DNA of 55,264 bases from Pseudomonadota bacterium (GCA_025357635.1 JANXOV010000150.1:1-55264), one strand, 5' to 3'. Numbered from the stretch's first letter, positions 1 to 8,969 are shown. Numbers and translations are program-made. The notes: a model not told the origin generated them from the letters alone.

Positions 1-517
1 CCGAAAGCCGCCGCCCGACGAGGTCCGCTTGGGGTCAAACCCGGAAATTGGAATCGGCCCGCCAGTTCAGCGCCGGCACGCTCCAACGACTGCTCGCCGC
101 GCCTGGGCGATGGCCCTGGAGCGATCCACGCTGACCGCTGAGGCGACGTAGGCTTCGCGGAGATGGCTGTACCGGGGGCCGGTCACGCGCTCCCGCCTGG
201 GGACTTCCTCGACGGTCTTGTGAGCGATGCTGACGACCTCGGCCTGGACGCCGTCGATGGCATGGACCCGGATGGTCACGGCGCTCTTGGCGCGCTCGGC
301 GGTCGCGAGGAACATCGTGGGACATTGCACGGGGACCGAGTATCGGCGACCCGGATCGCCGCGTTCAAGAAAGGCTCACCGGACGAGAATCGCCGGCTTC
401 TCGCGTCACACTGGCGTCACACTTACGGCCACAAATCGACACTTATCCACACCGACCCACACCGCTAAGTACTTGAGTCTATTGGTGTAGGGTGGTGTAT
501 AGTTGTGCCCTGGCGGC
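1..517. other. Accessory-looking flank without a recognisable gene
   Basis: No reading frame here resembles a known family. The best candidate is a leftward frame at 67-330 (GTG start, 87 codons), but it has no convincing ribosome binding site and no motif I recognise. The right part holds short repeats: GCGTCACACT occurs twice with 11-bp periodicity (403-412, 414-423), and CCACACC-type motifs at 443-464 are mirrored in imperfect inverted orientation at 484-500. The stretch ends exactly where a tRNA fragment starts, so I infer it is the end of an integrated element. No integrase is visible. Confidence 0.4.
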
Positions 518-563
518 ACTGTTAATCCGTTGGTCGGCAGTTCGAATCTGTCCCGGGGAGCCA
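518..563 (+). other. 3' fragment of tRNA-Asn(GTT), probable attachment-site scar
   Basis: The sequence reads anticodon loop (CTGTTAA, anticodon GTT at 521-523), 3' anticodon strand TCCGT, variable loop, a T-arm with stem GGCAG/CTGTC and loop TTCGAAT, 3' acceptor strand CCGGGGA, discriminator G and encoded CCA. The 5' half is missing: no TCCCCGG acceptor strand or D-arm lies upstream, and the bases before the anticodon loop do not pair with TCCGT. A duplicated tRNA 3' end starting at the anticodon loop is what tyrosine-recombinase elements leave at their distal boundary. It is not a functional tRNA gene. Confidence 0.8.
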
Positions 564-596
564 CATTACCTCAGGTTCATTTCGGCGCAGCTCCCT

Positions 597-2135
597 ATGA
601 CCTCACCCATCCTGATCGCCAAGCACGACACCATCGAATGCTTCCTCCTGCCCGAATTGGCAAATCGTCACGGGTTGATCACCGGCGCCACCGGCACCGG
701 CAAGACCATCACTCTGCAATCCATGGCGGAGAACTTCAGTCGCATCGGCGTTCCGGTTTTCATGGCAGACGTCAAAGGTGATCTGACCGGAATCACTCAA
801 GCCGGCAAGATCGGCGAGAAGCTGGCTGCCGTGCTCAAGGAGCGTGGCCTGGATCCGCCGGAGTCCCGATCATGCCCCGCCACGCTATGGGACGTGTTCG
901 GTGAGCAGGGTCATCCCTTGCGCGCAACGATCAGCGACATGGGTCCGCTGTTGCTGTCCCGCATGCTGGCGCTCAACGAAACCCAGCAAGGCGTCTTGCA
1001 ACTCGTGTTCAAGCTGGCGGATGACCGCGGCATGCTGCTGCTGGATCTGAAAGATCTGCGCGCCATGCTGCAGTTCGTGGGCGATTCCGCCAGCCAGTTC
1101 ACCACGGAGTATGGCAACGTCAGCGCGGCAAGCATCGGCGCCATTCAGCGCGGCCTGCTGCAGATCGAGACCCAGGGTGGGGACAAGTTCTTCGGCGAAC
1201 CCATGCTCAACATCGCCGACTTTCTGCAGACGCAATCAGGCGCCGGCGTGATCAACATTCTGGCGGCGGACAAGCTCATGAATGCGCCGCGCCTGTATGC
1301 TGCCTTTCTATTGTGGATGCTGAGCGAACTGTACGAACGGCTCCCCGAAGTCGGCGATCTGGATAAGCCCAAACTTGTTTTTTTCTTTGATGAAGCACAT
1401 CTCCTGTTCGCCGACGTGCCCAAGGTGCTCTTGGAGCGGATCGAACTGGTCGTGCGGCTCGTTCGCAGCAAGGGCGTTGGCGTGTACTTCGCCACGCAAA
1501 ATCCACTCGACATTCCAGACACCGTTTTGGGCCAGTTGGGCAATCGTGTGCAACATGCTCTGCGCGCATTCACGCCTCGTGATCAGGCTGCAGTCAAAGC
1601 CGCTGCCACGACCATGCGGGTCAATTCAAAACTGAATATCGAATCCGCGATCACCGAACTTGCGGTAGGCGAGGCGCTGGTCAGTTTTCTGGATGCCGGC
1701 GGACGGCCGAGCATCACCGAACGGGTGTTCGTCATTCCGCCGGGCAGCCAGATCGGACCCATCACACCGGAGCAGCGCAAGGCACTGATCGACGGCTCAC
1801 TGGTCGCAGGTGTCTATGAAAAATTGGTCGACCGGGAATCAGCATACGAGAAACTCAAAGGCCGTGTGCTGGCCGGCGCCGCTGCGGCGGATTCTACCGC
1901 CGCGGGCGGCAAATCCGGTTCAGCCGATGCTCCGGCCCCGGCGGTTGATGACGGCGGCATGATGGGAAAGATCAAGGACGTTCTGCTGGGCACTACCGGT
2001 CCTCGCGGTGGCAAGCATGAAGGCTTGGCTGAATCGGCGGCTCGATCGGCGTTTCGGACCCTGGGCTCCAGTGTGGGACGGGAAATTGTGCGCGGTGTGC
2101 TGGGCGGTCTTTTGGGCGGGTCTCGCGGCCGCTGA
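597..2135 (+). CDS. HerA/YjgR-type P-loop ATPase (DUF853)
   Basis: A 512-residue ATPase of the HerA-FtsK superfamily, closest in layout to E. coli YjgR. Walker A GATGTGKT is at residues 30-37 and the Walker B motif, FFFDEAH, has its acidic pair at about 265-266. A '[11 protein letters not shown]' segment follows, as in HerA-like helicases. The C-terminal 100 residues are Ala/Gly-rich and end in a glycine-arginine tail. I chose ATG 597; the frame stays open upstream but would run through the tRNA fragment. No strong ribosome binding site precedes it. It is the first chromosomal gene after the element boundary. The cellular role of YjgR is not established. Confidence 0.88.
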   Translation: MTSPILIAKHDTIECFLLPELANRHGLITGATGTGKTITLQSMAENFSRIGVPVFMADVKGDLTGITQAGKIGEKLAAVLKERGLDPPESRSCPATLWDVFGEQGHPLRATISDMGPLLLSRMLALNETQQGVLQLVFKLADDRGMLLLDLKDLRAMLQFVGDSASQFTTEYGNVSAASIGAIQRGLLQIETQGGDKFFGEPMLNIADFLQTQSGAGVINILAADKLMNAPRLYAAFLLWMLSELYERLPEVGDLDKPKLVFFFDEAHLLFADVPKVLLERIELVVRLVRSKGVGVYFATQNPLDIPDTVLGQLGNRVQHALRAFTPRDQAAVKAAATTMRVNSKLNIESAITELAVGEALVSFLDAGGRPSITERVFVIPPGSQIGPITPEQRKALIDGSLVAGVYEKLVDRESAYEKLKGRVLAGAAAADSTAAGGKSGSADAPAPAVDDGGMMGKIKDVLLGTTGPRGGKHEGLAESAARSAFRTLGSSVGREIVRGVLGGLLGGSRGR

Positions 2136-2271
2136 GGCGGGAGTTTGCGCTGGGTCCGCCGATTGCGCCCGGGAGTGTGACTGCGCGCACATCGATTCCA
2201 CGGCGCCACATTTATCTTGATCCGTATCGGCAATGATTCGCTCTTCGAGCGTACCGCCAACGGTGAAGTCC

Positions 2272-2913
2272 ATGCAAACCTCAAGTTTCCGTCAATTGCT
2301 CCGCGCAACGCTTGCGGTCTCGACGCTCGTCCTGGGCGCCTGCTCGAGCATGAGCGCCAAGGAATGCAGCGTGGTGGACTGGCGCAGCATCGGCTACGAG
2401 GACGGCGTCAACGGTCGCTCGGGCGATCATATCGGACAGTATCGCAAGGCCTGTGCCAAGCACGGCATCGGAACGGATTTAGCCGGCTATCAGGCGGGGC
2501 GAGAAGCGGGATTGCGCGAGTATTGCCAACCCGCGAACGGCTATCGGGTCGGCGCCAACGGCGGCGAATACGGCGGGGTCTGCCCTGCGCCGCTGGAGCA
2601 CGCTTTCCGCGGCGCCTATGAGGCCGGCCGCGAGCTGTACACGCTGGAATGGCGCGCCAGCAATGCGGCCCATCAACTCGCGGCAAAGCGCCATGAGCGC
2701 AACCACATCGAACAGGAAATCATCAGCAACGCTGCGGCGATCGTCAGCGTTGAATCCACCGTCGAAGGCCGAGCGCATGCGCTGGTCGCAACTCATCAGC
2801 TCGTCGAGCGTGCCGGGCGCGTCGAATCCGAGATCGCGCAGATTGAGCAAGACAAGGTTCAATTCGAACGGGACCTGCAAGACTATCGCGCGCGCGTCGC
2901 CGTCAATCACTGA
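2272..2913 (+). CDS. DUF2799 lipoprotein
   Basis: A 213-residue predicted outer-membrane lipoprotein. ATG 2272 follows GGTGAAG at good spacing and opens a short signal peptide ending in lipobox LGAC, with the lipidated Cys near residue 23. The next 80 residues carry the DUF2799 pattern (DWRSIGYEDG, GYQAGREAGL, GYRVGANGG). The C-terminal third is an acidic/basic helical stretch, probably coiled coil. An in-frame ATG at 2233 would put 13 residues before the signal peptide and is less likely. The 3' end overlaps the convergent exporter gene by 11 bp. Function unknown. Confidence 0.85.
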   Translation: MQTSSFRQLLRATLAVSTLVLGACSSMSAKECSVVDWRSIGYEDGVNGRSGDHIGQYRKACAKHGIGTDLAGYQAGREAGLREYCQPANGYRVGANGGEYGGVCPAPLEHAFRGAYEAGRELYTLEWRASNAAHQLAAKRHERNHIEQEIISNAAAIVSVESTVEGRAHALVATHQLVERAGRVESEIAQIEQDKVQFERDLQDYRARVAVNH

Positions 2914-3760
2914 GCCGTGGCGGTGATTCGTGGGTCACGACGATCCCCACGGATGCGACGACGATTAAGACGATCGCGATCACCTGAGTCATCGATAGCC
3001 GCTCTTTGAGCAACAGCAGGCCGGCGATCGCGCCGATGCCTGGTTCTGCGCTCATCAGCACGCCAAACGTCTTTGCCGGCAGGCGGGTCATCGAAATCAT
3101 TTCCAGCGAATAAGGAATGGCGCTCGACAGCAGCGCCAAGGCGAGGGCGGCCGGCAGGATAGTTGTCGCAAACATGGCGCCACCGCCCTGCGCGACACCA
3201 AAGGGCGCCACGATGGCCGTGGCGATCAGCGAGCCATAGGCGACGGCGGGTCCGCTCGCGCCGGCACCCGCGCCGGCACGCTGACCGAATACGATGTAAC
3301 CCGCCCAGAACAAACCCGCAGCGAGCGCGAATGCTACGCCGATGGAGTCAAGCCGCGCCGTGCCGGCCCCCATGGGAAGCAGGAGAAGGACACCGGCAAT
3401 CGCCAGTACGACCCATAAGTAGTCGCTGGAGCGCCGCGATGCCAACAGCGCCACTCCCAGCGGACCGGTGAACTCAAGTGCGACGGCAACGCCCAGCGGA
3501 ATGCGGCTCAAGGCGGCATAAAACGATGCGTTCATACACCCCAGAGCGATTCCGTAAGCGAGGATGAAGCGCCGATTCTCGCGCCGCACCGGCGTGCGCC
3601 AGGGCCGCCAGATTCCCAGCATCATCAAGGTTGCAAACCCCAGGCGCAGCGTCGTGACAGCCACGGGGCCGATGACCGGAAACAACCCTTTTGCAACCGA
3701 CGCGCCCGCCTGAATGCAGCACATCGCCAGCAACGCTGCGGCAACCGGCAGCGCCAACAA
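2903..3760 (-). CDS. EamA/DMT-family inner-membrane exporter, RhtA-like
   Basis: About 285 residues with ten predicted membrane segments in two EamA repeats, closely patterned on RhtA (threonine/homoserine exporter): CIQAGASVAKGLFP near the N-terminus, ALEFTGPLGVAL in repeat one and EPGIGAIAGLLLLKERL in repeat two. Transport of amino acids out of the cytoplasm is inferred from family, not specific residues. The start is uncertain: TTG 3760 gives the family's usual N-terminus, but the frame remains open upstream to about 3835 with no ATG. A LexA-like inverted repeat lies about 80 bp upstream. Confidence 0.82.
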   Translation of the reverse strand: MLALPVAAALLAMCCIQAGASVAKGLFPVIGPVAVTTLRLGFATLMMLGIWRPWRTPVRRENRRFILAYGIALGCMNASFYAALSRIPLGVAVALEFTGPLGVALLASRRSSDYLWVVLAIAGVLLLLPMGAGTARLDSIGVAFALAAGLFWAGYIVFGQRAGAGAGASGPAVAYGSLIATAIVAPFGVAQGGGAMFATTILPAALALALLSSAIPYSLEMISMTRLPAKTFGVLMSAEPGIGAIAGLLLLKERLSMTQVIAIVLIVVASVGIVVTHESPPRLSD

Positions 3761-3838
3761 AGAACGGTGAATGTTGATGAAAATCCCTGCTTGAGTTGGT
3801 GTCCAAACCCCGTTCAGCCGGTACGCCTGGACTTAGGA

Positions 3839-3856
3839 ACTGTAAACCTGTACAGT
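3839..3856. promoter_or_regulatory. LexA-like box (CTGT-N8-ACAG)
   Basis: ACTGTAAACCTGTACAGT is an inverted repeat with perfect ACTGTA/TACAGT arms and the CTGT-N8-ACAG layout of the gammaproteobacterial SOS box. It lies between the leftward RhtA-like gene and rightward rhlE, nearer the former. The match is direct; binding by LexA is inference. Confidence 0.45.
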
Positions 3857-3876
3857 GACCGCAGCTAGAACAAATT

Positions 3877-3893
3877 GGTACTCGGTCAGTACC
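3877..3893. promoter_or_regulatory. Perfect dyad, possible operator
   Basis: GGTACT-CGGTC-AGTACC is a perfect 6-bp inverted repeat with a 5-bp spacer in the same divergent region as the LexA-like box, 20 bp to its right. Which regulator would bind it cannot be told from sequence. Confidence 0.3.
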
Positions 3894-4016
3894 CATCCTA
3901 CGCTCGCGGTCAGTCAACGACGACCTTCGTTTTTTTTAACCCCCCCTCGCGACTGACCGCTGCGCATTGCCCTTAACGGCTGCGTCGTGCGAGTCCAAAG
4001 ATTTAAGGATTTTTAC

Positions 4017-5306
4017 ATGTCTTTTACCGATCTCGGGCTATTGCCTGAAATTTTGCGTGCCGTTTCTGAAAAAGGTTACGACACTCCCACCCCTGTGCAA
4101 AAAGAAGCGATTCCGGCCGTATTGAGCGGCCGCGACGTCCTTGCCGGCGCTCAAACCGGCACCGGCAAGACGGCCGGCTTCGTGCTGCCGATTCTGCAGA
4201 AACTGACCGCCGATCAGGATGCCGCTCACCGCGCCCCCAGGGCGTTGGTCCTCACGCCCACGCGCGAGCTGGCGGCGCAGATTGCGGACAATGCCAAAAG
4301 CTACGGCCGCTACCTCAAGATCCGCAGTTTCGTCGTCTTCGGCGGCGTGAACATCAACCCGCAAATCACCACCCTGCGCAGCGGCTGCGACTTGCTCGTC
4401 GCCACCCCGGGGCGCCTGCTGGATCTGGCGCAGCAGCGCGCCGTGGACCTGTCGCGGGTCCAGGTGCTGGTGCTGGATGAGGCCGATCGAATGCTCGACA
4501 TGGGCTTCATCAATGACATTCGCAAGATCATCAAGCTGTTGCCGCAGAAGCGGCAGAACCTGCTGTTCTCGGCGACGTACTCGGACGACATCCGGGCGCT
4601 CGCGGAACGCCTGTTGAGCAACCCCGTAGCCATCCAGGTGGCGCCGCGCAACGCCGCCATCGAGATCGTCGAACAGCGTTCTTATCGCGTGCAAAAAGAA
4701 CAAAAGCGCCACCTGCTGGTGCACCTGATCAAAGAGGGCAACTGGCAGCAAGTGCTTATCTTCACGCGCACCAAGCATGGCGCCAATCGTCTGACTCAGC
4801 AATTGGAAGGCGCCGGCATTGCCGCCGCCGCGATTCACGGCAACAAGAGTCAGGCGGCTCGCGTAAAAGCGCTGGAGATGTTCAAGAACAGCAAGATCAC
4901 CGCGCTGGTGGCAACCGAAGTGGCGGCGCGCGGGCTCGACATCAAGGAACTGCCGCACGTGGTGAACTACGAACTCCCCAATGTTCCCGAAGACTACGTG
5001 CATCGCATCGGCAGGACAGGGCGCGCAGGAGCGGGCGGTGAGGCGACATCGCTCGTATCCTCCGATGAAACCGGATTGTTGCGGGACATCGAACGGGTTC
5101 TGCGCCGCAGTATTCCCACCCTGCCGACCCCGGCCTTCAAGATTGTCGAATCAGCGCCTGTGCCGGCCCGAGCGGAGTCTCAAGGTTCTCATTCCGGCTC
5201 GCGTCCCCAGAACCGCGGCGGATCACGGCAGGGCAGTCGCTCGGGCGGTCATTCGGAGCGCGGACGCCCTCAGCGATCGCAATCCAGTGCGGGCAGATAT
5301 CGCTGA
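4017..5306 (+). CDS. rhlE: DEAD-box RNA helicase RhlE
   Basis: A 429-residue ATP-dependent RNA helicase acting in ribosome assembly and RNA turnover. Visible motifs: Q motif (GYDTPTPVQ, 20-28), Walker A AQTGTGKT (45-52), PTREL (81-85), DEAD (154-157), SAT (185-187) and [10 protein letters not shown] near 327. After about residue 370 the tail is low-complexity and rich in Ser, Arg, Gly and Gln, as in RhlE orthologues. ATG 4017 is supported by AAGGA seven bases upstream; an earlier in-frame ATG at 3987 lacks one. The gene stands alone and ends at a strong hairpin pair facing galU. Confidence 0.93.
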   Translation: MSFTDLGLLPEILRAVSEKGYDTPTPVQKEAIPAVLSGRDVLAGAQTGTGKTAGFVLPILQKLTADQDAAHRAPRALVLTPTRELAAQIADNAKSYGRYLKIRSFVVFGGVNINPQITTLRSGCDLLVATPGRLLDLAQQRAVDLSRVQVLVLDEADRMLDMGFINDIRKIIKLLPQKRQNLLFSATYSDDIRALAERLLSNPVAIQVAPRNAAIEIVEQRSYRVQKEQKRHLLVHLIKEGNWQQVLIFTRTKHGANRLTQQLEGAGIAAAAIHGNKSQAARVKALEMFKNSKITALVATEVAARGLDIKELPHVVNYELPNVPEDYVHRIGRTGRAGAGGEATSLVSSDETGLLRDIERVLRRSIPTLPTPAFKIVESAPVPARAESQGSHSGSRPQNRGGSRQGSRSGGHSERGRPQRSQSSAGRYR

Positions 5307-5315
5307 AGTAATGTT

Positions 5316-5336
5316 GCCGGCGCGGACTGCGCCGGC
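5316..5336. terminator. GC-rich hairpin after rhlE
   Basis: GCCGGCGC (5316-5323) pairs with GCGCCGGC (5329-5336) around a 5-base loop, ten bases after the rhlE stop. No T-run follows, so it is more likely a pause or stability hairpin stacked on the next terminator. Confidence 0.5.
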
Positions 5337-5341
5337 TGACG

Positions 5342-5378
5342 AACGGCCTCGGATTCAAGGAGCGAATCCGAGGCCGTT
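5342..5378. terminator. Bidirectional terminator between rhlE and galU
   Basis: A perfect 15-bp stem (AACGGCCTCGGATTC at 5342-5356 with its complement at 5364-5378) and a 7-base loop sit between the convergent genes. The T-tract is short on both strands, so efficiency is uncertain. Confidence 0.7.
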
Positions 5379-5387
5379 TGACCGGGT

Positions 5388-6272
5388 CTACAGCGTCTTA
5401 CTGAGTTGCTTGAGGTAGGCGCGGAAGTCCTTGCCCAATTTGTTGTGATTCAGACCGAACTCGACGGTCGCCTGCAAATAACCCAGTTTGCTGCCGCAAT
5501 CGTAGCGTTTGCCTTCGAACTCGTAGGCGTAGACGGGCTCTTTCTTCAACAGCCGCGCGATGCCGTCGGTGAGTTGAATCTCCCCGCCGGCGCCCTTCCC
5601 CACCTGCGTGAGTTCTTCGAAAACCTGCCCGGTCAGCAGATAGCGTCCCACCACGGCGAGATTTGACGGCGCTTTCGCCGGCTTTGGCTTTTCCACGATG
5701 TGGGAAATCCGGCTGACGCGCGGCGCGATGGGATCCTCGACGGACACGATGCCATATTTGTCGGTCTCGGACTTGGGCACGGTCTGTACGCCCAGCACGC
5801 TGCCACCGTGCGTGGCATGCACTTTGACCATCTGCCGCAGACACGGCACTTTCGCATCAATCAAGTCATCGGCAAGGTGCACCATGAAGGGAGCGTTGCC
5901 CACGACGGGCTTTGCGCACAACACCGCGTGGCCAAGCCCCAGCGGCGCGGACTGGCGGATGTAGACGCAGGCGGCCCAGCTCGGAAGAATGCCGCGCAAG
6001 GTGTCGAGTAAATCCTGTTTGCCCTGAGCCAGAAGTGCCGCGTCAAGTTCAGGGTCGGTGTCGAAGTGATCTTCAATCGCACGCTTGGAACTGCCGGTGA
6101 TGAACACCAACGTCTCGGCACCGGCGGACAACGCCTCTTCCGCCGCATACTGAATGAGAGGCTTGTCGACGATGGGCAGCATCTCTTTGGGACTTGCTTT
6201 CGTGGCCGGGAGGAACCGCGTGCCACGCCCTGCCACCGGAAACACGGCGGTTTTGACGTTGTAGATACTCAT
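5388..6272 (-). CDS. galU: UTP-glucose-1-phosphate uridylyltransferase
   Basis: A 294-residue cytoplasmic nucleotidyltransferase making UDP-glucose from UTP and glucose 1-phosphate for envelope polysaccharides. The N-terminus carries the family signature [13 protein letters not shown] followed by [15 protein letters not shown] lies mid-protein and EIQLTDGI in the C-terminal half. Length matches bacterial GalU (about 295-300). I start at ATG 6272 ([15 protein letters not shown]); a 15-residue upstream extension is unlike the family. No strong ribosome binding site is visible. It stands alone, facing rhlE across a shared terminator. Confidence 0.95.
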   Translation of the reverse strand: MSIYNVKTAVFPVAGRGTRFLPATKASPKEMLPIVDKPLIQYAAEEALSAGAETLVFITGSSKRAIEDHFDTDPELDAALLAQGKQDLLDTLRGILPSWAACVYIRQSAPLGLGHAVLCAKPVVGNAPFMVHLADDLIDAKVPCLRQMVKVHATHGGSVLGVQTVPKSETDKYGIVSVEDPIAPRVSRISHIVEKPKPAKAPSNLAVVGRYLLTGQVFEELTQVGKGAGGEIQLTDGIARLLKKEPVYAYEFEGKRYDCGSKLGYLQATVEFGLNHNKLGKDFRAYLKQLSKTL

Positions 6273-6326
6273 GGTCCGGCAATGATACCGGAGAGTTATG
6301 TTTAATCTGCGGCGCAATGCACAAAA

Positions 6327-6356
6327 TGTGCTGGGCCGTTCGAGCGGCCCAGCACA
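6327..6356 (-). terminator. Intrinsic terminator of the ComEA-like gene
   Basis: A perfect 12-bp stem (TGTGCTGGGCCG at 6327-6338 with its complement at 6345-6356) and a 6-base loop follow the ComEA-like stop by 6 bases. On the minus strand TTTTG follows the stem. Confidence 0.75.
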
Positions 6357-6362
6357 CTGTAA

Positions 6363-6683
6363 TTACTGCCCTTCCCCTCCCATTGCATCAGTCGCCGCCT
6401 GCTTTGCCGGCTTGGCATTGTTGGTGCGGATGTTGGCGCGGTTGCGCTCCAGCATCTTCGGACCAAACCCCTTGACCTTGCGCAGATCGTCGGCCGACTT
6501 GAATGGTCCGTTCTTGTCCCGGTATTGGACGATGGCCTGTGCCTTCGAAAGGCCGACGCCCTTGAGTTCCTTGGCGATCTGAGCGGCATCAGCGGAGTTT
6601 ACATTGACCGGCCCCGCCATGACCGCAAACGGTGTGCACAGCACCAGGCTCAGCAGCAGCTGAGGCTTGAATGGAATTTGCAT
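6363..6683 (-). CDS. ComEA-like exported helix-hairpin-helix protein
   Basis: A 106-residue protein with an N-terminal signal peptide (hydrophobic LLLSLVL, likely cleaved after VMAG near residue 24) and a ComEA-type double helix-hairpin-helix domain: VNVNSADAAQIAKELKGVG, then KVKGFGPKML. ComEA proteins bind DNA in the periplasm during uptake; many short relatives are only annotated 'helix-hairpin-helix domain protein'. ATG 6683 follows a textbook AAGGAGGAAC. That Shine-Dalgarno can pair with an upstream complement (6725-6733). The C-terminal 20 residues are Ala/Gly/Lys-rich and probably disordered. Confidence 0.85.
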   Translation of the reverse strand: MQIPFKPQLLLSLVLCTPFAVMAGPVNVNSADAAQIAKELKGVGLSKAQAIVQYRDKNGPFKSADDLRKVKGFGPKMLERNRANIRTNNAKPAKQAATDAMGGEGQ

Positions 6684-6684
6684 G

Positions 6685-6733
6685 AGTTCCTCCTTGAACA
6701 AAAGAAGACAGCTGACTGCTGTCGGGAGGAACT
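6685..6733 (-). promoter_or_regulatory. Leader fold that can sequester the Shine-Dalgarno of the ComEA-like gene
   Basis: On the minus-strand transcript AGUUCCUCC (6733-6725) is exactly complementary to GGAGGAACU (6693-6685), which contains the Shine-Dalgarno. Between them a smaller hairpin GACAGC-AGTCA-GCTGTC (6723-6707) is followed by TTCTTTTG, resembling a weak terminator. Complementarity is direct; a regulatory role is inference. Confidence 0.5.
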
Positions 6734-6792
6734 ATAGGAGATCCGATGCGGGACAACAGGCGAGAAAACCGCCGGATCATCCAGAAACACCG

Positions 6793-7095
6793 TCAGTCGC
6801 GGATCGGCTGTCCGGCGCCCTCGTTCACGCGCTCACGCAGGTCCTTGCCAGGTTTGAAATGCGGAACGTATTTTCCTGCCAACGCCACCGCCTCTCCGGT
6901 CTTGGGGTTGCGCCCCTGCCGCGGCGGACGGAAGTGCAGAGAGAAACTGCCGAAGCCACGGATCTCGATGCGCTCACCCGTGGCCAATGCGTCGCTCATG
7001 ATTTCCAGGATCTGCTTGACGGCCAGCTCCACATCTTTCGCCGGCAAGTGTTTTTGCTTCGCCGAGATGATCTCGATGAGCTCTGATTTCGTCAT
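6793..7095 (-). CDS. ihfB: Integration host factor subunit beta
   Basis: A 100-residue DNA-bending protein of the HU/IHF family. It starts MTKSELIEI, carries the arm region GRNPKTGE (with the Pro that intercalates DNA) and the core [14 protein letters not shown], all diagnostic of IHF beta. The C-terminal GAGQPIRD is a short extension. Position directly after rpsA is the standard gammaproteobacterial order. I start at ATG 7095; the open frame extends 26 codons upstream through a strong hairpin and is unlikely to be translated. It works as a heterodimer with IHF alpha, whose gene is not in the window. Confidence 0.95.
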   Translation of the reverse strand: MTKSELIEIISAKQKHLPAKDVELAVKQILEIMSDALATGERIEIRGFGSFSLHFRPPRQGRNPKTGEAVALAGKYVPHFKPGKDLRERVNEGAGQPIRD

Positions 7096-7135
7096 GATCG
7101 ACCCGTAGTTTTCGTTAATCATACGAACCTGGGAC

Positions 7136-7166
7136 CTGATGCTGCGCCTTATTGGCGCAGCATCAG
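7136..7166. other. Strong hairpin between rpsA and ihfB
   Basis: CTGATGCTGCGCC (7136-7148) and its exact complement (7154-7166) form a 13-bp stem with a 5-base loop, ten bases after the rpsA stop. No T-run follows on the minus strand, so an attenuating or mRNA 3'-end-protecting hairpin is more likely than a full terminator. Confidence 0.6.
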
Positions 7167-7176
7167 ACTCCATTGC

Positions 7177-8847
7177 TCAATCCTGACCTGAGATCTGTTC
7201 TTTCAACAGATCGCCAAGGCTCGTACCGGTGGGAGAATCGGTCCGATAGTTCTGCATGGCTTCCTGCTCTTCGTGGATGTCTTTCGCCTTGATCGACAGC
7301 GCGATGCTTCGACCCTTGCGATCGACGCCGGTGAACTTGGCTTCAATCTCCTCGCCGACCTTGAGCAGCACCCGCGCATCCTCGACGCGATCCCGGGAAA
7401 GTTCAGACGCCCGCAGCTGGCCATCGACACCGTTGCCCAGATCGATGATGGCGCCCTTGGCGTCGACCTCGCGGACCACGCCCTTGACGATAGTGCCCTT
7501 CGGATGTTCGGCGATGTAAGCGGAGAAGGGATCCTTGGCCAGCTGCTTGACTCCCAGGCTGATGCGCTCACGCTCCGGGTCGATGGACAACACCATCGCT
7601 TCAAGCTGCTGTCCCTTCTGGTAGCTGTGCACGGCTTCTTCGCCCGGTATGTCCCAGGAGATGTCGGACAGATGCACCAGACCGTCGATGCCACCGGACA
7701 GGCCTATGAAGATACCGAAATCGGTGATGGATTTGATCTGGCCGCTGACCTGGTCGCCGCGATTGTAATTCTCGCCGAATTCCTTCCAGGGATTGGTCTT
7801 GCACTGCTTCACGCCCAGGCTGATGCGACGCCGCTCTTCGTCGATGTCCAGCACCATGACTTCCACTTCCTGGCCGACATGCACCACCTTGGCGGGATTC
7901 ACGTTCTTGTTGGTCCAATCCATTTCCGAAACGTGCACGAGGCCTTCCACGCCTTCTTCGATTTCCACGAAGCAGCCGTAATCGGCGATGTTGGTGACCT
8001 TGCCGAACAGACGCGTGTTGGCCGGGTAGCGGCGCGCGATGTTCTGCCAGGGATCGGAGCCCAGCTGCTTCAAGCCGAGTGAGACGCGCTGACGCTCGCG
8101 ATCGAACTTCAGGATGCGCACGTCGATTTCATCGCCCACCTTGACGACTTCAGAAGGATGCTTGACTCGCTTCCACGCCATGTCCGTGATGTGCAACAAT
8201 CCATCGATGCCGCCGAGATCGACGAACGCCCCGTAATCGGTGAGGTTCTTGACCACGCCCTTGACCGCGGCGCCTTCCTGCAGATTGTCCAGCAGCGCCG
8301 AACGCTCTGCGCTGTACTCTTGTTCAACCACGGCGCGGCGGGACACGACCACGTTGTTTCGCTTTTGGTCGAGCTTGATGACCTTGAATTCGAGAGGCTT
8401 GTTTTCGAGGTAGGAAGGATCGCGAACCGGGCGGACATCGACGAGCGAACCGGGCAGAAATGCCCGCACGTTGTCGATCTCCACCGTGAACCCGCCCTTG
8501 ACGCGGCCGGTGATGATGCCGTTGACGATTTCCTGCTTCTCAAAGGACTGCTCCAGGCGCGTCCAGGTACGGGCCCGCTTGGCCTTCTCGCGCGACAGGC
8601 GCGTTTCGCCGGAGCCGTCTTCGACGCTATCGAGCGCGACTTCGACTTCTTCGCCGACCTTCGCCTCCATCTCGCCTTTTTCATTCTTGAACTGCTCGGC
8701 CGGTATGACCGCTTCGGATTTCAAGCCGACGTTGACGACCACATAGTCCTGGCCGACTTCGACGATCAATCCGGTGAGAATGGTGCCAGGCCGTATACGT
8801 TGGCTGGCGATGCTCTGTTCGAACAGTTCTGCAAAACTTTCTGTCAT
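7177..8847 (-). CDS. rpsA: 30S ribosomal protein S1
   Basis: A 556-residue protein, one residue shorter than E. coli S1. It contains six S1 (OB-fold) repeats, several closing with variants of '[13 protein letters not shown]'. The first two repeats are the divergent ribosome-binding pair; repeats three to six bind mRNA. ATG 8847 gives [12 protein letters not shown], the conserved N-terminus; the open frame upstream covers the untranslated leader. The gene sits between cmk and ihfB as usual. The ribosome binding site is weak, as is normal for S1 mRNA, which in E. coli is autoregulated through a folded leader. Confidence 0.97.
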   Translation of the reverse strand: MTESFAELFEQSIASQRIRPGTILTGLIVEVGQDYVVVNVGLKSEAVIPAEQFKNEKGEMEAKVGEEVEVALDSVEDGSGETRLSREKAKRARTWTRLEQSFEKQEIVNGIITGRVKGGFTVEIDNVRAFLPGSLVDVRPVRDPSYLENKPLEFKVIKLDQKRNNVVVSRRAVVEQEYSAERSALLDNLQEGAAVKGVVKNLTDYGAFVDLGGIDGLLHITDMAWKRVKHPSEVVKVGDEIDVRILKFDRERQRVSLGLKQLGSDPWQNIARRYPANTRLFGKVTNIADYGCFVEIEEGVEGLVHVSEMDWTNKNVNPAKVVHVGQEVEVMVLDIDEERRRISLGVKQCKTNPWKEFGENYNRGDQVSGQIKSITDFGIFIGLSGGIDGLVHLSDISWDIPGEEAVHSYQKGQQLEAMVLSIDPERERISLGVKQLAKDPFSAYIAEHPKGTIVKGVVREVDAKGAIIDLGNGVDGQLRASELSRDRVEDARVLLKVGEEIEAKFTGVDRKGRSIALSIKAKDIHEEQEAMQNYRTDSPTGTSLGDLLKEQISGQD

Positions 8848-8950
8848 GTTTTCTCTGCTTGGAGCAGTGCGCTCCGCTCTTAAGCCCTCGCGCTGTTCCT
8901 GCGCGCATAGGGGTTGTACAAAAAAAGACGCCCCCGTCCGTAAGTGCGTC
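8848..8950 (-). promoter_or_regulatory. rpsA leader: terminator-like hairpin plus two downstream hairpins
   Basis: On the minus strand a stem GACGC/GCGTC (8950-8927, with a loop of about 14 bases) is followed by seven T (8926-8920), an intrinsic terminator or attenuator after cmk. Below it come two small hairpins: CGCGC-n7-GCGCG (8905-8889) and GGAGC-n5-GCTCC (8875-8861). The start codon then follows AGAGAAAAC, with no clear Shine-Dalgarno. E. coli rpsA has a comparably structured, S1-autoregulated leader; extending that here is inference. Confidence 0.5.
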
Positions 8951-8969
8951 ACGTTCAAAAAAACAAATC

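Noticed and set aside
67-330. Small leftward gene in the element flank
   Set aside because: GTG start without a ribosome binding site and no recognisable motif; not enough to call it coding.
480-563. A complete tRNA-Asn gene
   Set aside because: Only the part from the anticodon loop onward is present; no 5' acceptor strand or D-arm precedes it and the anticodon stem does not pair.
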